64,000 nucleotides of DNA from Trametes villosa (Eukaryota > Basidiomycota > Agaricomycetes > Polyporales > Polyporaceae), in NCBI GenBank assembly GCA_002964805.2, contig PUDQ02000001.1:3744001-3808000 (forward strand). The letters are read 5' to 3'. Under the pieces are notes generated by a model, which ran no database searches, was not told the DNA's origin, and worked only from the letters and a program-made list of their open reading frames with translations. Made by a program: the position numbers and the translations under genes. Numbering within the stretch: the stretch's first letter is position 1; each line of letters opens with the position of its first letter. Positions 31,664 through 44,281 of the stretch are shown here, one piece after another.

Positions 31664-33306
31664 TGTCATGCACCAAACAGGTTTGGCACATGGACCTACC
31701 GGAACCTTCCAGTGTACGCCAGACCAGATGAGCACTCACCATACAGCCAGACAGGAAGGGCACCCGGGAAGAGTCTAGTAGCTGCCGGAACACGAGGGAA
31801 TATTCCTGAAGGTCGAGAACATTCTAGAAGGTTCCAGACATGTCAAGAGGAGAAAGGAGTCTGCATGTCAGCGTCACCCATCAAGAACACGCTAGAATAC
31901 CCCAGTCACGGAAGCAGAGACACAGCCAGAGGGTTCTAGAACTTTCTAGGGCATCAGCACTCAGTGGGTAGCATCAAGGAACGGAAGGCGCCGGAACAAT
32001 CCAGGAGATACCAGGCGAGAACGCACCAGAAACTCACGGAATACCCCGGAAACTTCTGGAATATTCTGCCATCCTCTAGCCTAAACTACTGGAAAGCACT
32101 AGAATGGTTGATGAAAGCCCTAGGCTGTTCATGGAATATTCTTAGAATGTTCTGGAAAGTCCCGGAAAGGAGTAGGAAGGGAAGGAATAGAGGTCATGGA
32201 AAGAGCCGGAAAGGACAGGAAAATTCATGGACATGCAAGATTATGCTGGACATAGCTTAGTCGTACTTTAGACCTGCTTTGTCATGTACTGTACAGGTTT
32301 CCCACGCCCCTCTGCCTCGGGTATAAATACTGGGCTGAGCAAGGCACTAACAGGCAATCATTTATTCTCGAAAGCCCCCTAAGGTGGTCAACCCACACCT
32401 TAGTGTCCCCACCACCACCACTACCTCACCACCACCACATATTCACCACCAAAGCACTCAGCAAGCAGCCTTTTAGGCTAGATTAGTTGGGGTTCATACG
32501 GAACCTTGCGACAACTACTAGCACACACCGTACACAGCCGACATAGCACAGAACTCACCAGATTAGTTGGGGTTCACCGGAACTCTGCGACAACTACTGG
32601 TACCCACGGAGACACGCACGAACACGACAGGACTCGTCAGATTAGTTGGGCTCTAGCCGAGAGTTTACGACAACTACTGACCACGGACGAAGAAGACACG
32701 AACACGAGAACACTGAAGCTACCAGACTAGTTGGGGTTCAACGGAACTTTGCGACAACTACTGGTACGAAGACAGAAGCACGACCGCAAGACACCGTCAC
32801 TTGACACGCCAACCGCAGGGCATACCAACACGGGACCCAGGAGATAGGACAACTGACACGTCAATCAGTGCGCTAACGACAGCACACTCGACACGGGGCC
32901 AGCAGACACGTCAATCAGCGTGCTAAGACAGCTCGCTCGACACGGGGTCACAGAAGACACGTCACTTTCCACGCTATACAGAGCGTGACTATACGTAGGA
33001 AGAACCAGCACTCGCATCCCGACACAGCCCAAACTCGACCCTCCCAACACATATAGGGGAACCTCCGCCCGAACACTCAGGGCGACCACCACCAAAGACT
33101 CGCACCCGCGGTCTTTACCCACACACACCATACACGGTTATTCAAGGATCATAGCCAGCCCGGCTTAGTCACGAACTCGGCGAAGCCTCTGTTGGAAAAG
33201 CAGGAAACCCCACACGCTTTGCGGCAGCATCAGGGAATCTTTATCGCCATATCCCCTCACCCCTTTCACCTACCCAATCAATCCGATTCCCGGATAGCCT
33301 ACGACA
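31664..33306 (+). repeat. 3' long terminal repeat
   Basis: 1643 bp, nearly identical to 20028-21663. Visible differences: GGTTTCCCACG at about 32295 where the 5' copy has a shorter CCCACC, and CACTAACAGG at about 32346 against CACTCAGG. The U3 heat-shock-like sites, TATA box and leader hairpins are all repeated here. Confidence 0.95.
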
Positions 33307-34058
33307 GCGCGCGGACGTGACGCTCGAGGTCCAAACCAACGCGAGCGGGCTCATGTCCACCCGGCGCCCTCCACCACCTTTCTCGCCGACTTTCCCGATC
33401 TCACCGTTCTGGAGAACTACCTCCACCCCGTCGTGTTCGCACATAGCGGCGGTCCACAGCACGCGCGCACCGCGCTCAACCTCCCCGCGCTCGCCGCATT
33501 CTGCGCCACGCACTTCACCGAGTGGAGCTCCTGCGCCATGATCCTGAAGGGCTTCCCGTCGCTCGTGTACGAGGGCATTGTGCACACCATATTTTGCCGC
33601 GCATCAATCATGGCGGATAAGCGCGAGCTCGACCGCCACCTCGCCGCTGGGATGCTCCCTGGGGCCGCAAAGGTCGAGGGCGGGTGGAAGCCCACCGCGG
33701 CGCAGGCCGTCGGCACACCCGCCGCGCTCATCTCGCTCGTTGCCGTGCCGCCGAAAGAGAAGCAGACCTCGAATAAGGATTCGCAGATGGGCAGTACCGC
33801 GTCCGCGTCCGTCAACCGAGGCCCGCCTGCTGCTGCCCCTCAGCCGGGAAGCGGAGAGGGCGAGGGCGACGAGGAGCAGATCCCGCTGGGTGGTAACGGG
33901 GGCGGGACGAGCCGCATTCGCTCGTCGTTGCAATCCACAGCATGCGCACGCACGTGTCAATCGATAAGATCCTCGAGTACCGCGTGCGTGAAGCAGCTCG
34001 TCGCGCTCACCGAGCGCAGCATCAGGGTTACTGGGGAGGTAGTCGGGGGAGGTTGTGA
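33307..34058 (+). pseudogene. XPG/Rad2-family nuclease, 3' fragment of the split gene
   Basis: If one GCGC target copy is removed, the frame at 20027 continues in phase into ADVTLEVQTNASGLM here, so both sides belonged to one gene. A frame change follows near 33385, then DFPDLTVLENYLHPVV and FTEWSS, matching the region after the helix-hairpin-helix in basidiomycete XPG-like proteins. A Pro/Ala-rich, charged part follows, and after another frame change HVSIDKILEYRV, the equivalent of the conserved LEYRV segment, then stop at 34056-34058. The multiple frame changes show decay independent of the insertion, unless unseen introns explain some of them. Loss of this copy would matter little if a functional paralogue exists elsewhere. 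Confidence 0.7.
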
Positions 34059-36326
34059 GCAGGCTTTCACCGCGCGGACACTCAGGGTTGGCGGACCACA
34101 TCCGTACATCGTCAGGGCTAGCTACAGCTACACAGGGTCGCCCCTCCTCTCCCTTGCTCGGCTGCACGCCACCACGCCCACGCCTCCAGTCTCCGCCACG
34201 CCCCGCCGCTGCACGCACGCGCTGTGTGGTCCCCGCATCAGCCGACGGCGCACGCAGATAATGAGCGGCGCACGACTCACCGGCGCATGCACGCGCCCCC
34301 GAGCTCGCCGCAGACCCTGGCTCGTGATCCGCGCCTGCGACGACCCCGACACACCCGCCCGTCCCGCTGCCGCCGTCACCGCGATACGCCGCACCTCCAC
34401 TGTCCGTAGAGAGTACTGGCTCACCGCCATCGGCTGACGGATCCCGCAGGACGACTCGCCATCACCCGCGCGCGTGCGCCGTCCCGAGAGGGCGCAACAC
34501 CGCCTGTGTACGGAGAAAAGGTGAGCTGGCCGTGTCTCGACGTGTGGGAGGGTGTACTCACTTTCGTCTCGATGACCAGCGCTCTCCGGGTGTCGCAGCA
34601 GCCAACGCCGAGCTGCAGGCCTCGTGTCAGCCTCCAGAACACCAGGGAACGGCTGGGAGCAGGCTCCTTACAGCCGACACGCTCCCGAGCTCGCGCCGGC
34701 CGTCCTGGGCGCACCTTCAAGACCATGCGCGCTCGTAGCCTGTGCCGCGTCAATGTAAGTAAACCGACACTGCGAAACCGCGGAAGTTGAGGACTTACCT
34801 CGCCGTGAGCAGTGCTTGAGGAGCTGCCGCGCGTGGCGGCTGCCGCTGACCGCGTCCTGGGCGCCTCGTATCCCAAGGCCTCGTCCGCCAACGATGCCAG
34901 TGCGACAGGCACTATCCGCCGGCGAGCCGAGGCTTGCGACTTTCCAGGAAGTGGCACTGGTGAGTCGCCATTTAGCTCAAATGCAATAATAAGCGCGGCA
35001 CGCTGACCAGCGCTTTGGCTGCCCATTAGACTCTTCAAAAGCGGCGCCCCTGGCCCCGTCAAAGAGACTCAAGCGCACCACGAACCGCATCGAGTTCCCG
35101 TCGAAGCCGCCGCCGGAGCCGAGCAAAGCGGAGCGCGAACGCGACCGCAGCAAGGGTGCAGAGGCGGAGGCCAGTGCGAAGCGCAAGAAACTAGCCTCCC
35201 CATGGCAGACGCGGCGCAAACCCACTCTCATCCGCAACCTCGGTGGTGCGGGCACAACAAAAGGTCAGTATATGATGCACATGCATGCTGCTGCTGCTTC
35301 CGCCGCTGTAGGACACCGCGCTGACCTCGGCCGCCTCGTAGTCGTCGGCGAGATGGATGAAGTGTAACCTACATGGCACGCTCCGCCGGGAGGGCAGCGA
35401 CCAGGTGCTGCACGACTTCGACGCCGCCTCGGGCACCTCGACGCATCCTGCGCTCATCACGCACCTCAACGGCTCGCCAATTAGCTCGCCCGTAGGCTCG
35501 TTCACCTCGGGTGCGCACTTGGCCGGCTTGGCCGGAAACATGATCTTCGATGCCATGCAAATGTGTTGGGTGTCGACGCTCCGCACCCGGGCGAAGACGA
35601 ACCAGACGTCTTCGCGGACCTCACTGATGACGAAGACTACAACGATTGGGAGGCCCACACAAGTACAATCTGCGCAAGCAAGCAACTCCAGGGCGGCGCC
35701 ACGCCAGGCTCGACCGCGCCCTCAGACAAGTCGTCGCACTCTTCCGCATCGCACGTCGAGCCACCAAGTCCGGCGCGTAGCCACAAACGCAGTGTGAGAT
35801 AGTCAGAGAGCGACCGCCAGCGCTGCTCGCGCGCCGCGTTGATGGTGTGCGACGTCGACGAAGTGTTAGTCGAGGAGTATCGCACAGCGGAGGAGCGTCA
35901 CCACGCAGAGCTTAAGGGCTGGCCGTGGACGGGGACGGCTGATATCTGTACGATATTCGAGCACTTGCGACGCGCCAATACTAGGCTCTCCTCCATTGTG
36001 TCTCACCCATCTGGCTTTGCCCAGGAATTGCCGCTCCTGCTGTGGAATACACACCACATGACCTTATAGGCCATTTAGGCTTATGCCGTCGCATGCAGGA
36101 CCACAGGCAGCCAGTCGGCACCTACGGCCAGTGAGCTTCGCACCGCGCGGTCTCGGGCCCATCCGCACAGGCTACTCATTGCAATATGCTGAATAAATCC
36201 CTCCCGATCCCCAGAGTACGGTGGCACTGTGAGCCAACACCCATTCCTCTCATCTATACTGCCATCACACGCATAGATTCATAGCTGCACTAGCATCACC
36301 GCGCCGGCCAACCTCAGATCTCAAGT
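34059..36326. other. Degenerate region, possibly distal remnants of the nuclease gene
   Basis: No intact gene. Short plus-strand pieces look like low-complexity nuclear-protein tails: a Lys/Arg-rich stretch at about 35050-35260 (LKRTTNRIEFPSKPP, KRKKLASPWQTRRKP) and an acidic piece at about 35590-35680 (DVFADLTDDEDYNDW). They could be the C-terminal exons of the XPG-like gene. 36071-36326 precedes the next gene and should hold its promoter. Confidence 0.4.
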
Positions 36327-39300
36327 ATGGAAGCCATAGATCAGGGCGATGAGGGAGATCAGCACCTTGTCGAGGTACGCCGGCTGTCCTCATGTTGTGA
36401 AGTATGGGGGACATACTACTGAACACTTTCCAGGCCCTCAAGAAGATGCAGATAAAGAACAGCAAGCTCCAGAAGACTGTTCGTTCTCTGCAAGAAAGGG
36501 TGGCAAGTTTGGAGGCCGAGAACGAACACCTACAGCAGCAGATCGCCGGCCCAGGTAAACGTCGCCGCAAGGGACCAGCTGCGCGTCTCCCCTTGTCTGC
36601 CGCTGCGAGTACCAGCACTCTCTACCCCCATTTCGACTACGAGCACGCCGTGCGGCTGGGCAAGATGTTTCTCATTGTAGGAGAGGCGTGGATCTTGCCT
36701 CGACCTGACCATGCCTTGAACCAACCTCGACCCCACATCGCACACGACGATCCCCATCGTTACAGCGCACTAGCCTGCGTCCAGCGGAAGGATCTAGACG
36801 ATGCAAAAGCGATGGCACGGATCGCATCCTCCCTTCTCCCTGGTGTCATCGCAGATCTATATCACTTAGTGCCTTCAGAGCAGCACGCAATGCTTGAGAA
36901 GTACGACATATTCGCAGAGGCGGTGAGTGAAGCACACTTGCCACTTATATGACTGATTGTGACTGGTGTCGTCTCCAAACAGTTCATCAGGGGCTACAAC
37001 ACCATGCGCTCGAATGCCATCTCCAGTGTCCGCGCAGCCGCCGCATCGATCTTTAATGTGCGGCAGGAGTGGGTGAAGCCGAGCAAACCCTCGCATAACA
37101 AAGCCGACGAACCAGTCCTCCTTCGCTATCTCATGTGGCCCGGGGACCTCGTGGATCGTGTCTATCCGGAGCTTTGGTACCCTGTCCTCTTCCCTGACTG
37201 CATCTACGATGGCAACAAGGTGTTCCAGACCATACAACTTGTTCAGGTTAGCTTAGCACTACGTGTTTGATGGCACACTGTCTGCTCTGACTTACATCGC
37301 GACTGCTCTAGGTTCTTAGTGTGATTCTGTTTGGCCAGTCTTCCATTGGGGCAGGTACGTCAGCATACCTTCAGCATTGACTACTGCCAGCATGTATCAT
37401 ATCCCTAATAATTTACGAAGATACAAAACATGGGCCGAAGACTCATGGAGAATTATGGCGGCTCCGCCATGTCACACCGGGCATGGTTGCGTTTAGCGCA
37501 ATAGTCGTAAGTGGTTTTGCTTCTCGAACTTAACCCACCGTACTCGGCATAGTATTAACCTGATCTAGTCTATCTTTGTCCTCTCCGCCGACCAGAAATT
37601 CGGTACTAAAGGCCTCACTACTGCTATCGACTATTGGTACCTATTCCAGCTCTTCAAGGCTTACCTCGTCGGGTCAGCAAATTCCCCGGCGACCATGGAG
37701 ACGATGGCGTTCTACCAGGAACAGCTCTTTGGCAAGTCTGCGTCGGCCTATGAAAACGCTGAGGTCATTAGCCTGGACCCCGATGTCCGAGCCGAAGCCT
37801 CGGCACCGCGACCCATGAACGCCATACAAGAGGTTCAGCTTGCCATCAACCGAGTCAATGCAGCCCAAGCAGCACCTCCAGGCATGCCTCCTAGTCAACC
37901 GCTTGCGTTACCTCCTGCTGGGCCACCTCCGCGAGCGGCCCATCCCATCCCCGGCAATCCACGCGCAGCAGCTCAGGCAGCCCTTGGTGTTAGGCGACCC
38001 GGAGGTGGGTCACACGATGCTGCCTCGTTCTCGTTCGCTACTCAGTCACCCTACGCACTAGCGAATACAGGTGTCCAGGTTACACTGCCGTCTACAAGGG
38101 CCTCCGATGCACCCCAACCTGTGATGCCAGCACCCGTTGCCTTCCAAGCGCTCCCCCGCTCAGTCCCCGGTACTACCGCCTTGCCTCGTCCTTCAGCTAT
38201 ACCTGTCCCCAGTGTCCCTGCCACTTCCGCTAACAGGAGTTCGGCCACTCCCACTGCGTCTAGCCAGGCGCGCCCACCCGTTGATCCGACTCGGAGTCTA
38301 GACTACGGAATGAACGACAACCTCTCGGCCTTCGCAGCATCTCACCAACTACTAGCTTCACCCCGCCGTCCTGTGCGCACTGCGCAGGCAGCACCCAGAT
38401 CGGGAAGCAGCCAGGCAGCACGGCGTCCTAGTGTTGCGGCACCGCCTCCGGCAATTCCGAGTCTGACCGAGGGTGTTGAACTTGCGAACTCGGCCGACTC
38501 CAACGACGAGGTCGACTTCAACGATCGTTCCTACTACGACGAGTCCGACGATGATGACTTGAGCGAGATGGACTACTATGAGCTCGACGAAGAAAATTAT
38601 TATCGTGACGAGCATCAGAATGGTGAGTGTGAACTTGACTAGTAGTAAAACCATGCCTGTAGCCTACGCCCTACTGATCCCCTACCGAATTGTTGCTAGT
38701 GCACTTGGCAGCCCGTACCAGTATCCCCGCGCTGCACCATGACCAGAGCAACTTCACCGGAGTGGCAGCCCCAGCTGCGCCAGTTGTACCAGTCCTGCCG
38801 AGGGTTACGCCAGTCGCACCAGTCGCCGCTGCACCACCCGCACCGGTCAAGCCAGCATTTGCTCCGGCCGCACCAGCTATTGCGCGTGTTTCCTCGGAGA
38901 CCGGCGACACTCTCCTCAGAAGCTCACTTCCGCGCGCCCAGATCCCTCCACCTATCGCTCGGAGCTTCTCTGCACCGCGGATGTTGGCGCAATACGCCCG
39001 CCCACATCTCAACCCGGCTCTCGAACCCCGGTTGCTACATTCGGACCCAGCGTACGACGAAGAGGTGGTCGCCACAGGGCAGGCCGGCGGACCGAGGTCC
39101 GGCTTCACTCCTGCTACATCTGGAGCGGCGACAGCCGCGGCAGCCAGGCCGGCACAGTCTGTCGAAGCGACAATCGCTCGCCACCCAGTACAGGCTATGA
39201 CAGAAGAAGGCGCTGTCCCAGTCCTCGAAGCTCTCGCCTCTACTGATGGAGTCCCAGTGGCACGAGGACGAGCGGCAGCACGCGCAACGCGAGGGCGAGG

Positions 39301-39478
39301 GCGAGGACGAGGACGAGGATCGGGAACAAGGTCTAAGCGAGGTGGTGCGTCGCAGGTCCAAGGTGATAGCACAGGTGCTGCAGAGTCTAGTGGTACAGAT
39401 GTGGCGGACAGAGGGAGTACCGGAACCAGCAACGAAGGCAATGAGGTGAGAAGATCGAGTCGTCTGCGTAACCGCTGA
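36327..39478 (+). CDS. DUF6698-like protein with coiled coil and basic RGR tail, 7 exons
   Basis: Seven exons join in frame to 920 aa: 36327-36374, 36434-36922, 36983-37246, 37312-37354, 37421-37506, 37569-38622, 38700-39478. Residues 17-50 form a leucine-zipper-like coiled coil (LKKMQIKNSKLQKTVRSL). Residues 85-360 resemble the basidiomycete DUF6698 family, with LWYPVLFPDCIYDGNKVFQ, the HVTPGMVAFSAIVSIFVLS block and a following YWYLFQLFKAYL helix; this match is from memory and tentative. The rest is Pro/Ala-rich, has an acidic Asp/Tyr patch near 660, and ends with alternating Arg-Gly (TRGRGRGRGRGSGTRSKRGG) that could bind nucleic acid. It is convergent with the next gene, stop to stop 96 bp. 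Function unknown. Confidence 0.75.
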
Positions 39479-39574
39479 GTAGTACGAGCTTCCGGCAATA
39501 CTATACTGTGTTGTACCCACTCATTGCTACTCAAGCCTGGCTACAACGACGACAACATAATATGAGATGAATTC

Positions 39575-41868
39575 TTACATGACTACCACATCCTGAGAGC
39601 GAGTAGTTCTATCTGTAGGCACCCCCTGCGCCCGCATAGCAGAACGCGACAACCTCTGCCGCTTAGCCGGTGCCTCCTGTCCCGTCTGACTCCTGCTAGC
39701 TATGGTCTCAGCGCGAGCCTGCGCCCGAACTTGTACAGCAAGAGCTCGGGCTGCGCGCCGTCTGAGCTCAGCAGCGGTCGGCTTGACTCGAGCTGGCCGG
39801 CCTCGTTGCTTCGTATGAACCTGCACGATAATATAAGACTAAGCTCAGTCTCTTAGGCTCGACATACCTTAGCCTTTCGGCCTGGTTCTTCCTTCTCCTT
39901 GCAGTCGAACTGCCCATCCTTGAAAGTAGAGAACGAAGCAGGACCTAGTGTGGTGGTGAACCCTGCTCCTCGCGCGTCTGGAGCAATTTTCTACGTAGTA
40001 CTGCATGAGTTGAATATCGTCGTTCGCGAGGATTGAGCCCGCATACCTCTTCCACAACTTCAGCCCCATAACGCCAACTTGGCGGCCTGGCGGCTACAAT
40101 GGCGGTATAGATTAAGGCGCCGCTGGCATTAGTGATCTGGTAGACTGGGACGTCTGTCCAGGACACCTCGATCAGCTCATGGCTCCCGTGTTGATAAGGC
40201 TCTCCTGCATCTCCATCAGAAGTCAGAGTGGAGGTGGCTCGCGGGGTGACTTACCGATGACGTGCGAGCGATTGAACAAACCCTGTGACGCAAAAAGGTT
40301 ATACTCATCCTTGGTCATGCGCACAACGCTCTTCCTGTACACCTTGAGATATTGGTTGAGGAAGTGGTCGTCTGTCGTATAGTTGTAGGCTAGAGGCGAA
40401 GCTTGATTGGTGGTCGAGAGGCAGCGCTGGCGGTAGGAGTCTGAGACGAATTGCTGGGGGTAGACTACAAGTCCCTGCTTGAACCGTTCAAACCGTGAGT
40501 CGTCTTCACAGACAAAGCGGGGTGATGCAGAAGGGTAGAAAGCCATTTCATGTAGCGCATCGTGCGCGGTGTGTTGCCCAAATCCACTGAATGTCTGTTG
40601 GTCCCCACACATGACTTCAACGAGCGCAGGCTCCAGAAGCGCAGGCTTAGGTTTGGCAGGTTCTGCCCCGCCCTCGTCGTCCTTGTCGCGCTTGTCATCC
40701 TCGCCGCGCTCGCCCTCGTCGTCCCCGTCGCGTCTGCGTCGGTCGTGTCTGTCATCCCCATCCTCGTACTCATCGTCCTTGTCGCCCTCGCCCTCGCCCT
40801 CGTCCTCGTCGTCCCCGTCGTCCTCGCCGTGCTCGTCCTCATCTTCGTCGTCTTCACCGCGCTCGCCCTCCTCACCGCCCTTGCTGCCTTCCTCATCCTC
40901 GTTGCTGTCAGCGTCTTCCTGACCCGTCCGACCCTGGCCAAGGATGCGAGCGCGCCACGCATCCAAGCCGGCCATAGCCTCTGCCGTCTCGTGGATCCAA
41001 TCGGGGCCGTGGTTCTCTGACCACAGACTAGGCCACAGCTACAGGAGGAGGTCATCAATGAACGAATGCAGTAGTAGAAATAGCCATACCTTGGAACCTG
41101 GCTCAAGGTCAGATGCGCACCACGGCAGGGCGCGACTCATAAGGTGCAGACGGAGCAGTCTGTTGTGGTCTACCATTACGAGCGTGTGTTCTTCACCAAC
41201 AACGGCAGCGAAGATGGCCATCGTTTGGTCTTCGCGCGTCAGCTCTCGCGCTCCCGCTACCCGGAGTCGCTCAGGGACTTTGAACAAACGCATACGCTTG
41301 GCCTTAGCTGCGTTGGCGTTATTTCCCGGGCAGTCTTCAGCTATAATGTCCTTGTAGTCCTGTGTTGGTAGGACGATCATTGTCCCTTCGAGGCCGAAAT
41401 GTACACGGATGGCGTGCTGTTCTACCGAGTCAGCGGATTTGCCACATACAAGATGGCTAACTCACATAGCCAGCGGCGAACACAATCTCCTTGCCTCTAG
41501 CCTTGACGAAGAATTGGCCAGGCTTCAAGGGCTTCATGTAGCGCTTCAAGGCCTTGCTCGTAGCCCTCTGGGCGTCAAACTTGTTAGCCTTGTAGCCCGG
41601 CGGAGCAGGCTCGAGGGCGTCGAAGTAGTTGAACTCAGCACGGGCATCGACCGTAGCAGTTGTATACTTCTTTTTAGCGGTGCCCATAGCGAACGCGCGC
41701 GGAAAAATCTGGATGTATGCTGTGCGACACAAATCATGTCAGGCTCAATTGTATAGAACTAGAAACGCGGTGCTCACCTTCCATGGGCTCCGGGTGGACG
41801 GAGTTCCATTTCTTCTGCAGCTCGGAGGCCAAGTACTCGAATCCGTGCAAGATATCAAGCTCAGGCAT
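39575..41868 (-). CDS. Basidiomycete protein of unknown function with long acidic repeat, 7 exons
   Basis: Seven exons on the minus strand join in frame to 660 aa: 41868-41778, 41719-41466, 41416-41090, 41038-40255, 40204-40047, 39990-39868, 39820-39575; introns are 47-58 bp with GT-AG ends. The N-terminal half looks like an ordered domain (ELQKKWNSVHPEPM, EFNYFDALEPAPPGYKANKF, KPGQFFVKARGKEIVFAAGY). A run of about 80 residues is almost only Asp, Glu, Gly, Arg and Lys, encoded by a GTC/CTC-rich minisatellite at 40680-40920. The segment after it (HDALHEMAFYPSASPRFVC) is ordered again, and the C-terminus is Lys/Arg-rich with VHTKQRGRPARVKP, an AT-hook-like GRP core. I recognise no family. Pairing with the DUF6698-like gene suggests linked function or a shared mobile unit. 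Confidence 0.72.
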
Positions 41869-44281
41869 TGTCTAGGGCTAGCAGGGATGAAGGGGAGCAG
41901 AGAAAGCTGTTTCAACGCACTGAGCAGCGGTAGCGAGTCGCGTTAAGCAGCGGCACGCGTCGTGCAGAGGTAGCAGCAAGTCGCGTCGAGCAGCGAGCTA
42001 TGTGGAGTAGCGCCCAAGTAACGCGTTGGGTCACAAAGCGCCCAGCACTTTCTCCTCAGTTTTGTGTCACGCTATTAATCCCGTGCGTCCCGGCGCATAG
42101 AATTGCTGGAATTTGAGCTATACGCAACCCTTTGCAGTATACAATTGCGCCAAAATATGTTTTAGGCGGTCAAATTGAAGAGTAAAGCTCCTTCCTCAGT
42201 GTCACACTTTGAAGCTACAGTCACGGACCGTCACCGACAAGGTAACGTAGCGCCCGTGCCATCAGGAGCCTCTTCACTCTTCGTCTGCACGCCGAAACCC
42301 TCCTCCCTCCTCGCTGTTCATTGTGCTGCCCACCATCTGACCTGGGCTCCGCAGGCGCCGCCATCGAACTGTCTCATACGCTCTCCATGCTCCTACCTCG
42401 AGTGGCAACGCGCTCAAGGGGCTCGAGCAGAAGGTGCGCCGCATTTTCATGAGCAACGGGCCCTGCCCCACCCATGTCCTCTCGTCCCCCGCGCCCTTGT
42501 GCGCGGACAACAAGTGGCAGATAACTCGCCCGTTCCCTGGACTGCACGCCAACCTCTCGACCTCACCGGGGGACCCTGATCAATACCGGAGATCGCCTCA
42601 ACACCATCCAGTCCATGCATATCGCCGTCCCTATCATTGTCAACAACGCCTTCGCCGCCCTTCTGCAGTACCAGACGGCCCCCACCGACGACTGGACTCC
42701 ACAGGCCCGCCCAGCGCGCAATGTCAGCCTTCTGCGAAGCTCCACACCGCCCGAGCGCAAACGCGAAGTGAGTCGGTTGAATGCGGCAGGTACAGGTGTC
42801 TGCTGACCTCGATCTCGATGCGCAGCGCGCCCCAGAGGCTGCAGCAGCCAAAATGAACCCGTGAACGTACCTCGGCCTCCGACACTGCAGCCCTCGGCGG
42901 CGTCGCTCCAGAACTTGCGCCAGCCGTACGGCACGCTCTCGAGGTGTTCGAATGCGTGTCCAGGCGTACGACGATAGTTGCACCAAGGTGAGTAAACGAA
43001 CACCGCAGGAATCGAATAGTTACCTCACCACGAGCAGAACTCAAGCGGCGCCAGCCGCCAAAACTTGCCGGAAGTCGCAGCGCAGCACGGACGACGTGCG
43101 GCAAGTTCGAGCACGTCCGCGCGTGTGCGCCGCGCGATCCCTGCACCCGGATAGAAGCTTCAACGGCCACGAACAGCTGTGAGCCCTTGTCAGGCAACCG
43201 CAAGCCTCCACCCCGTGCTCTTTACACGGCGCAGTGCACCACTGCGTGCGCAGCGGCGCAAAGGTAAGCTCAGAAACACTACTAAAGACGGGGAATAGCA
43301 TACTGACCTCATAGCAAACAGAACTCAAACGGCAGCCACTGCCCATGCTTCACGAGTGGAGTTCGGCCACGACTTGTCCCTCGATGGCCGCGCCGACGCG
43401 AGCGGAGGAGGGGAAGAACCGTGGGACGCGTCACGCGATCTGGAGAGGGGAAGTACCCTCGACTACGCCATAAACGCAGACGAACGCCGCCGCGCTCTCG
43501 CCCGTGTTCACGTCGCGCCCCACTCCGGGCCCGTAGACGTCGTCCCCGAAGCCCATTCCGCCCTCGGTGCCCGTCCACGCGGGGAACCCGTACGGCCCGA
43601 GCCACGCGCACGGGCGCGCGCCCTTGCCCGTACGCCACGCCCCCTCGACGACGCTCGATGCGTCGTCCGCGCCCCGACACGCCGGAGTCGTCAATGTCAA
43701 CGTCGACGTAACCCGCGTCGGACGCCGCGCTACGACAGGAGATCTGCCGTTCTAGGAGATGCCCGTCACACCCCGGGGCCCACGGTGCGTTTCTTCTATG
43801 CTATATCCCGACCTCCCGCTGTATACCTCTTTCTTTGTCCTGTAAAGTAGCCGCTCGATGCAAACTCGTGCCCCCAGCTAGGCCCCTCCCGGTACCCCTC
43901 ACTAACAACAGCCTGGACCGCTATTTAGTACACTTGTTCCTGATAGTGTGGTCTCTCTGACTCTGCGGGCCTACGGTGCGCTTACATCACAGGGTTGGCC
44001 CCCAAACCAGAGTTGAGTGTCGACGAACAGCGACGCAAGCATGCGGTACTCTTCCGTAGCTCGATACGAGGTGTCCGAGACGTCACAGTCGCCCTCAGCG
44101 AGTCGCCTGCGCCTTCGCCCTAAATTGCAGTCCACCCCCTCGTGCATGCCATCCTCCCACTGGCAGGTCTTCGCAGAAGCTCCCAGCGTAATGTCCTTCA
44201 ATTTTTTGCTTGTTTGCTGTGGTGTCGTCGAAGAGGTGCGCCCAGACGACCGGCGGAGTGTGAGATCCCGCTCATGAGGAG
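41869..44281. other. Gene-poor region upstream of the minus-strand gene
   Basis: The first 150 bp should hold the promoter of the gene at 39575-41868 and contain two imperfect copies of a TAGCRAGTCGCGT-AGCAGCG sequence (41931-41953 and 41971-41996). From 42200 to 43850 there are many short, overlapping open frames on both strands with intron-like GTGAGT and CAG signals, but I could not assemble a convincing protein. It may contain a badly decayed gene. Confidence 0.4.

Larger units (their letters stand above)
20028..33306 (+). mobile_element. Ty3/gypsy LTR retrotransposon, complete and recent, 13.3 kb
   Basis: Two direct LTRs beginning TGTCATGC and ending CTACGACA flank a 10.0 kb interior. 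The target duplication is 4 bp, GCGC at 20024-20027 and 33307-33310. The interior holds a primer-binding site, a gag-protease ORF, a 2 kb spacer with an extra ORF, a pol ORF in the order RT, RNase H, integrase (the Ty3/gypsy order), and a polypurine tract. All long ORFs are open. The LTRs appear to differ only by two small indel-type changes, so insertion is recent. It sits inside the XPG-like gene remnant. The element is unusual in LTR size, spacer, duplicated protease and promoter content (see separate entries). Confidence 0.95.

Noticed and set aside
40562..41020. Antisense ORF that looks like a hydrophobic membrane protein (Val/Leu/Ala runs)
   Set aside because: It is the reverse reading of the Asp/Glu/Arg minisatellite inside the acidic-protein gene; the hydrophobic run is an artefact of GTC/CTC repeats.
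42560..42780. Plus-strand piece resembling an ordered protein (GDRLNTIQSMHIAVPIIV)
   Set aside because: Only a short fragment with no continuation on either side; no family could be named.
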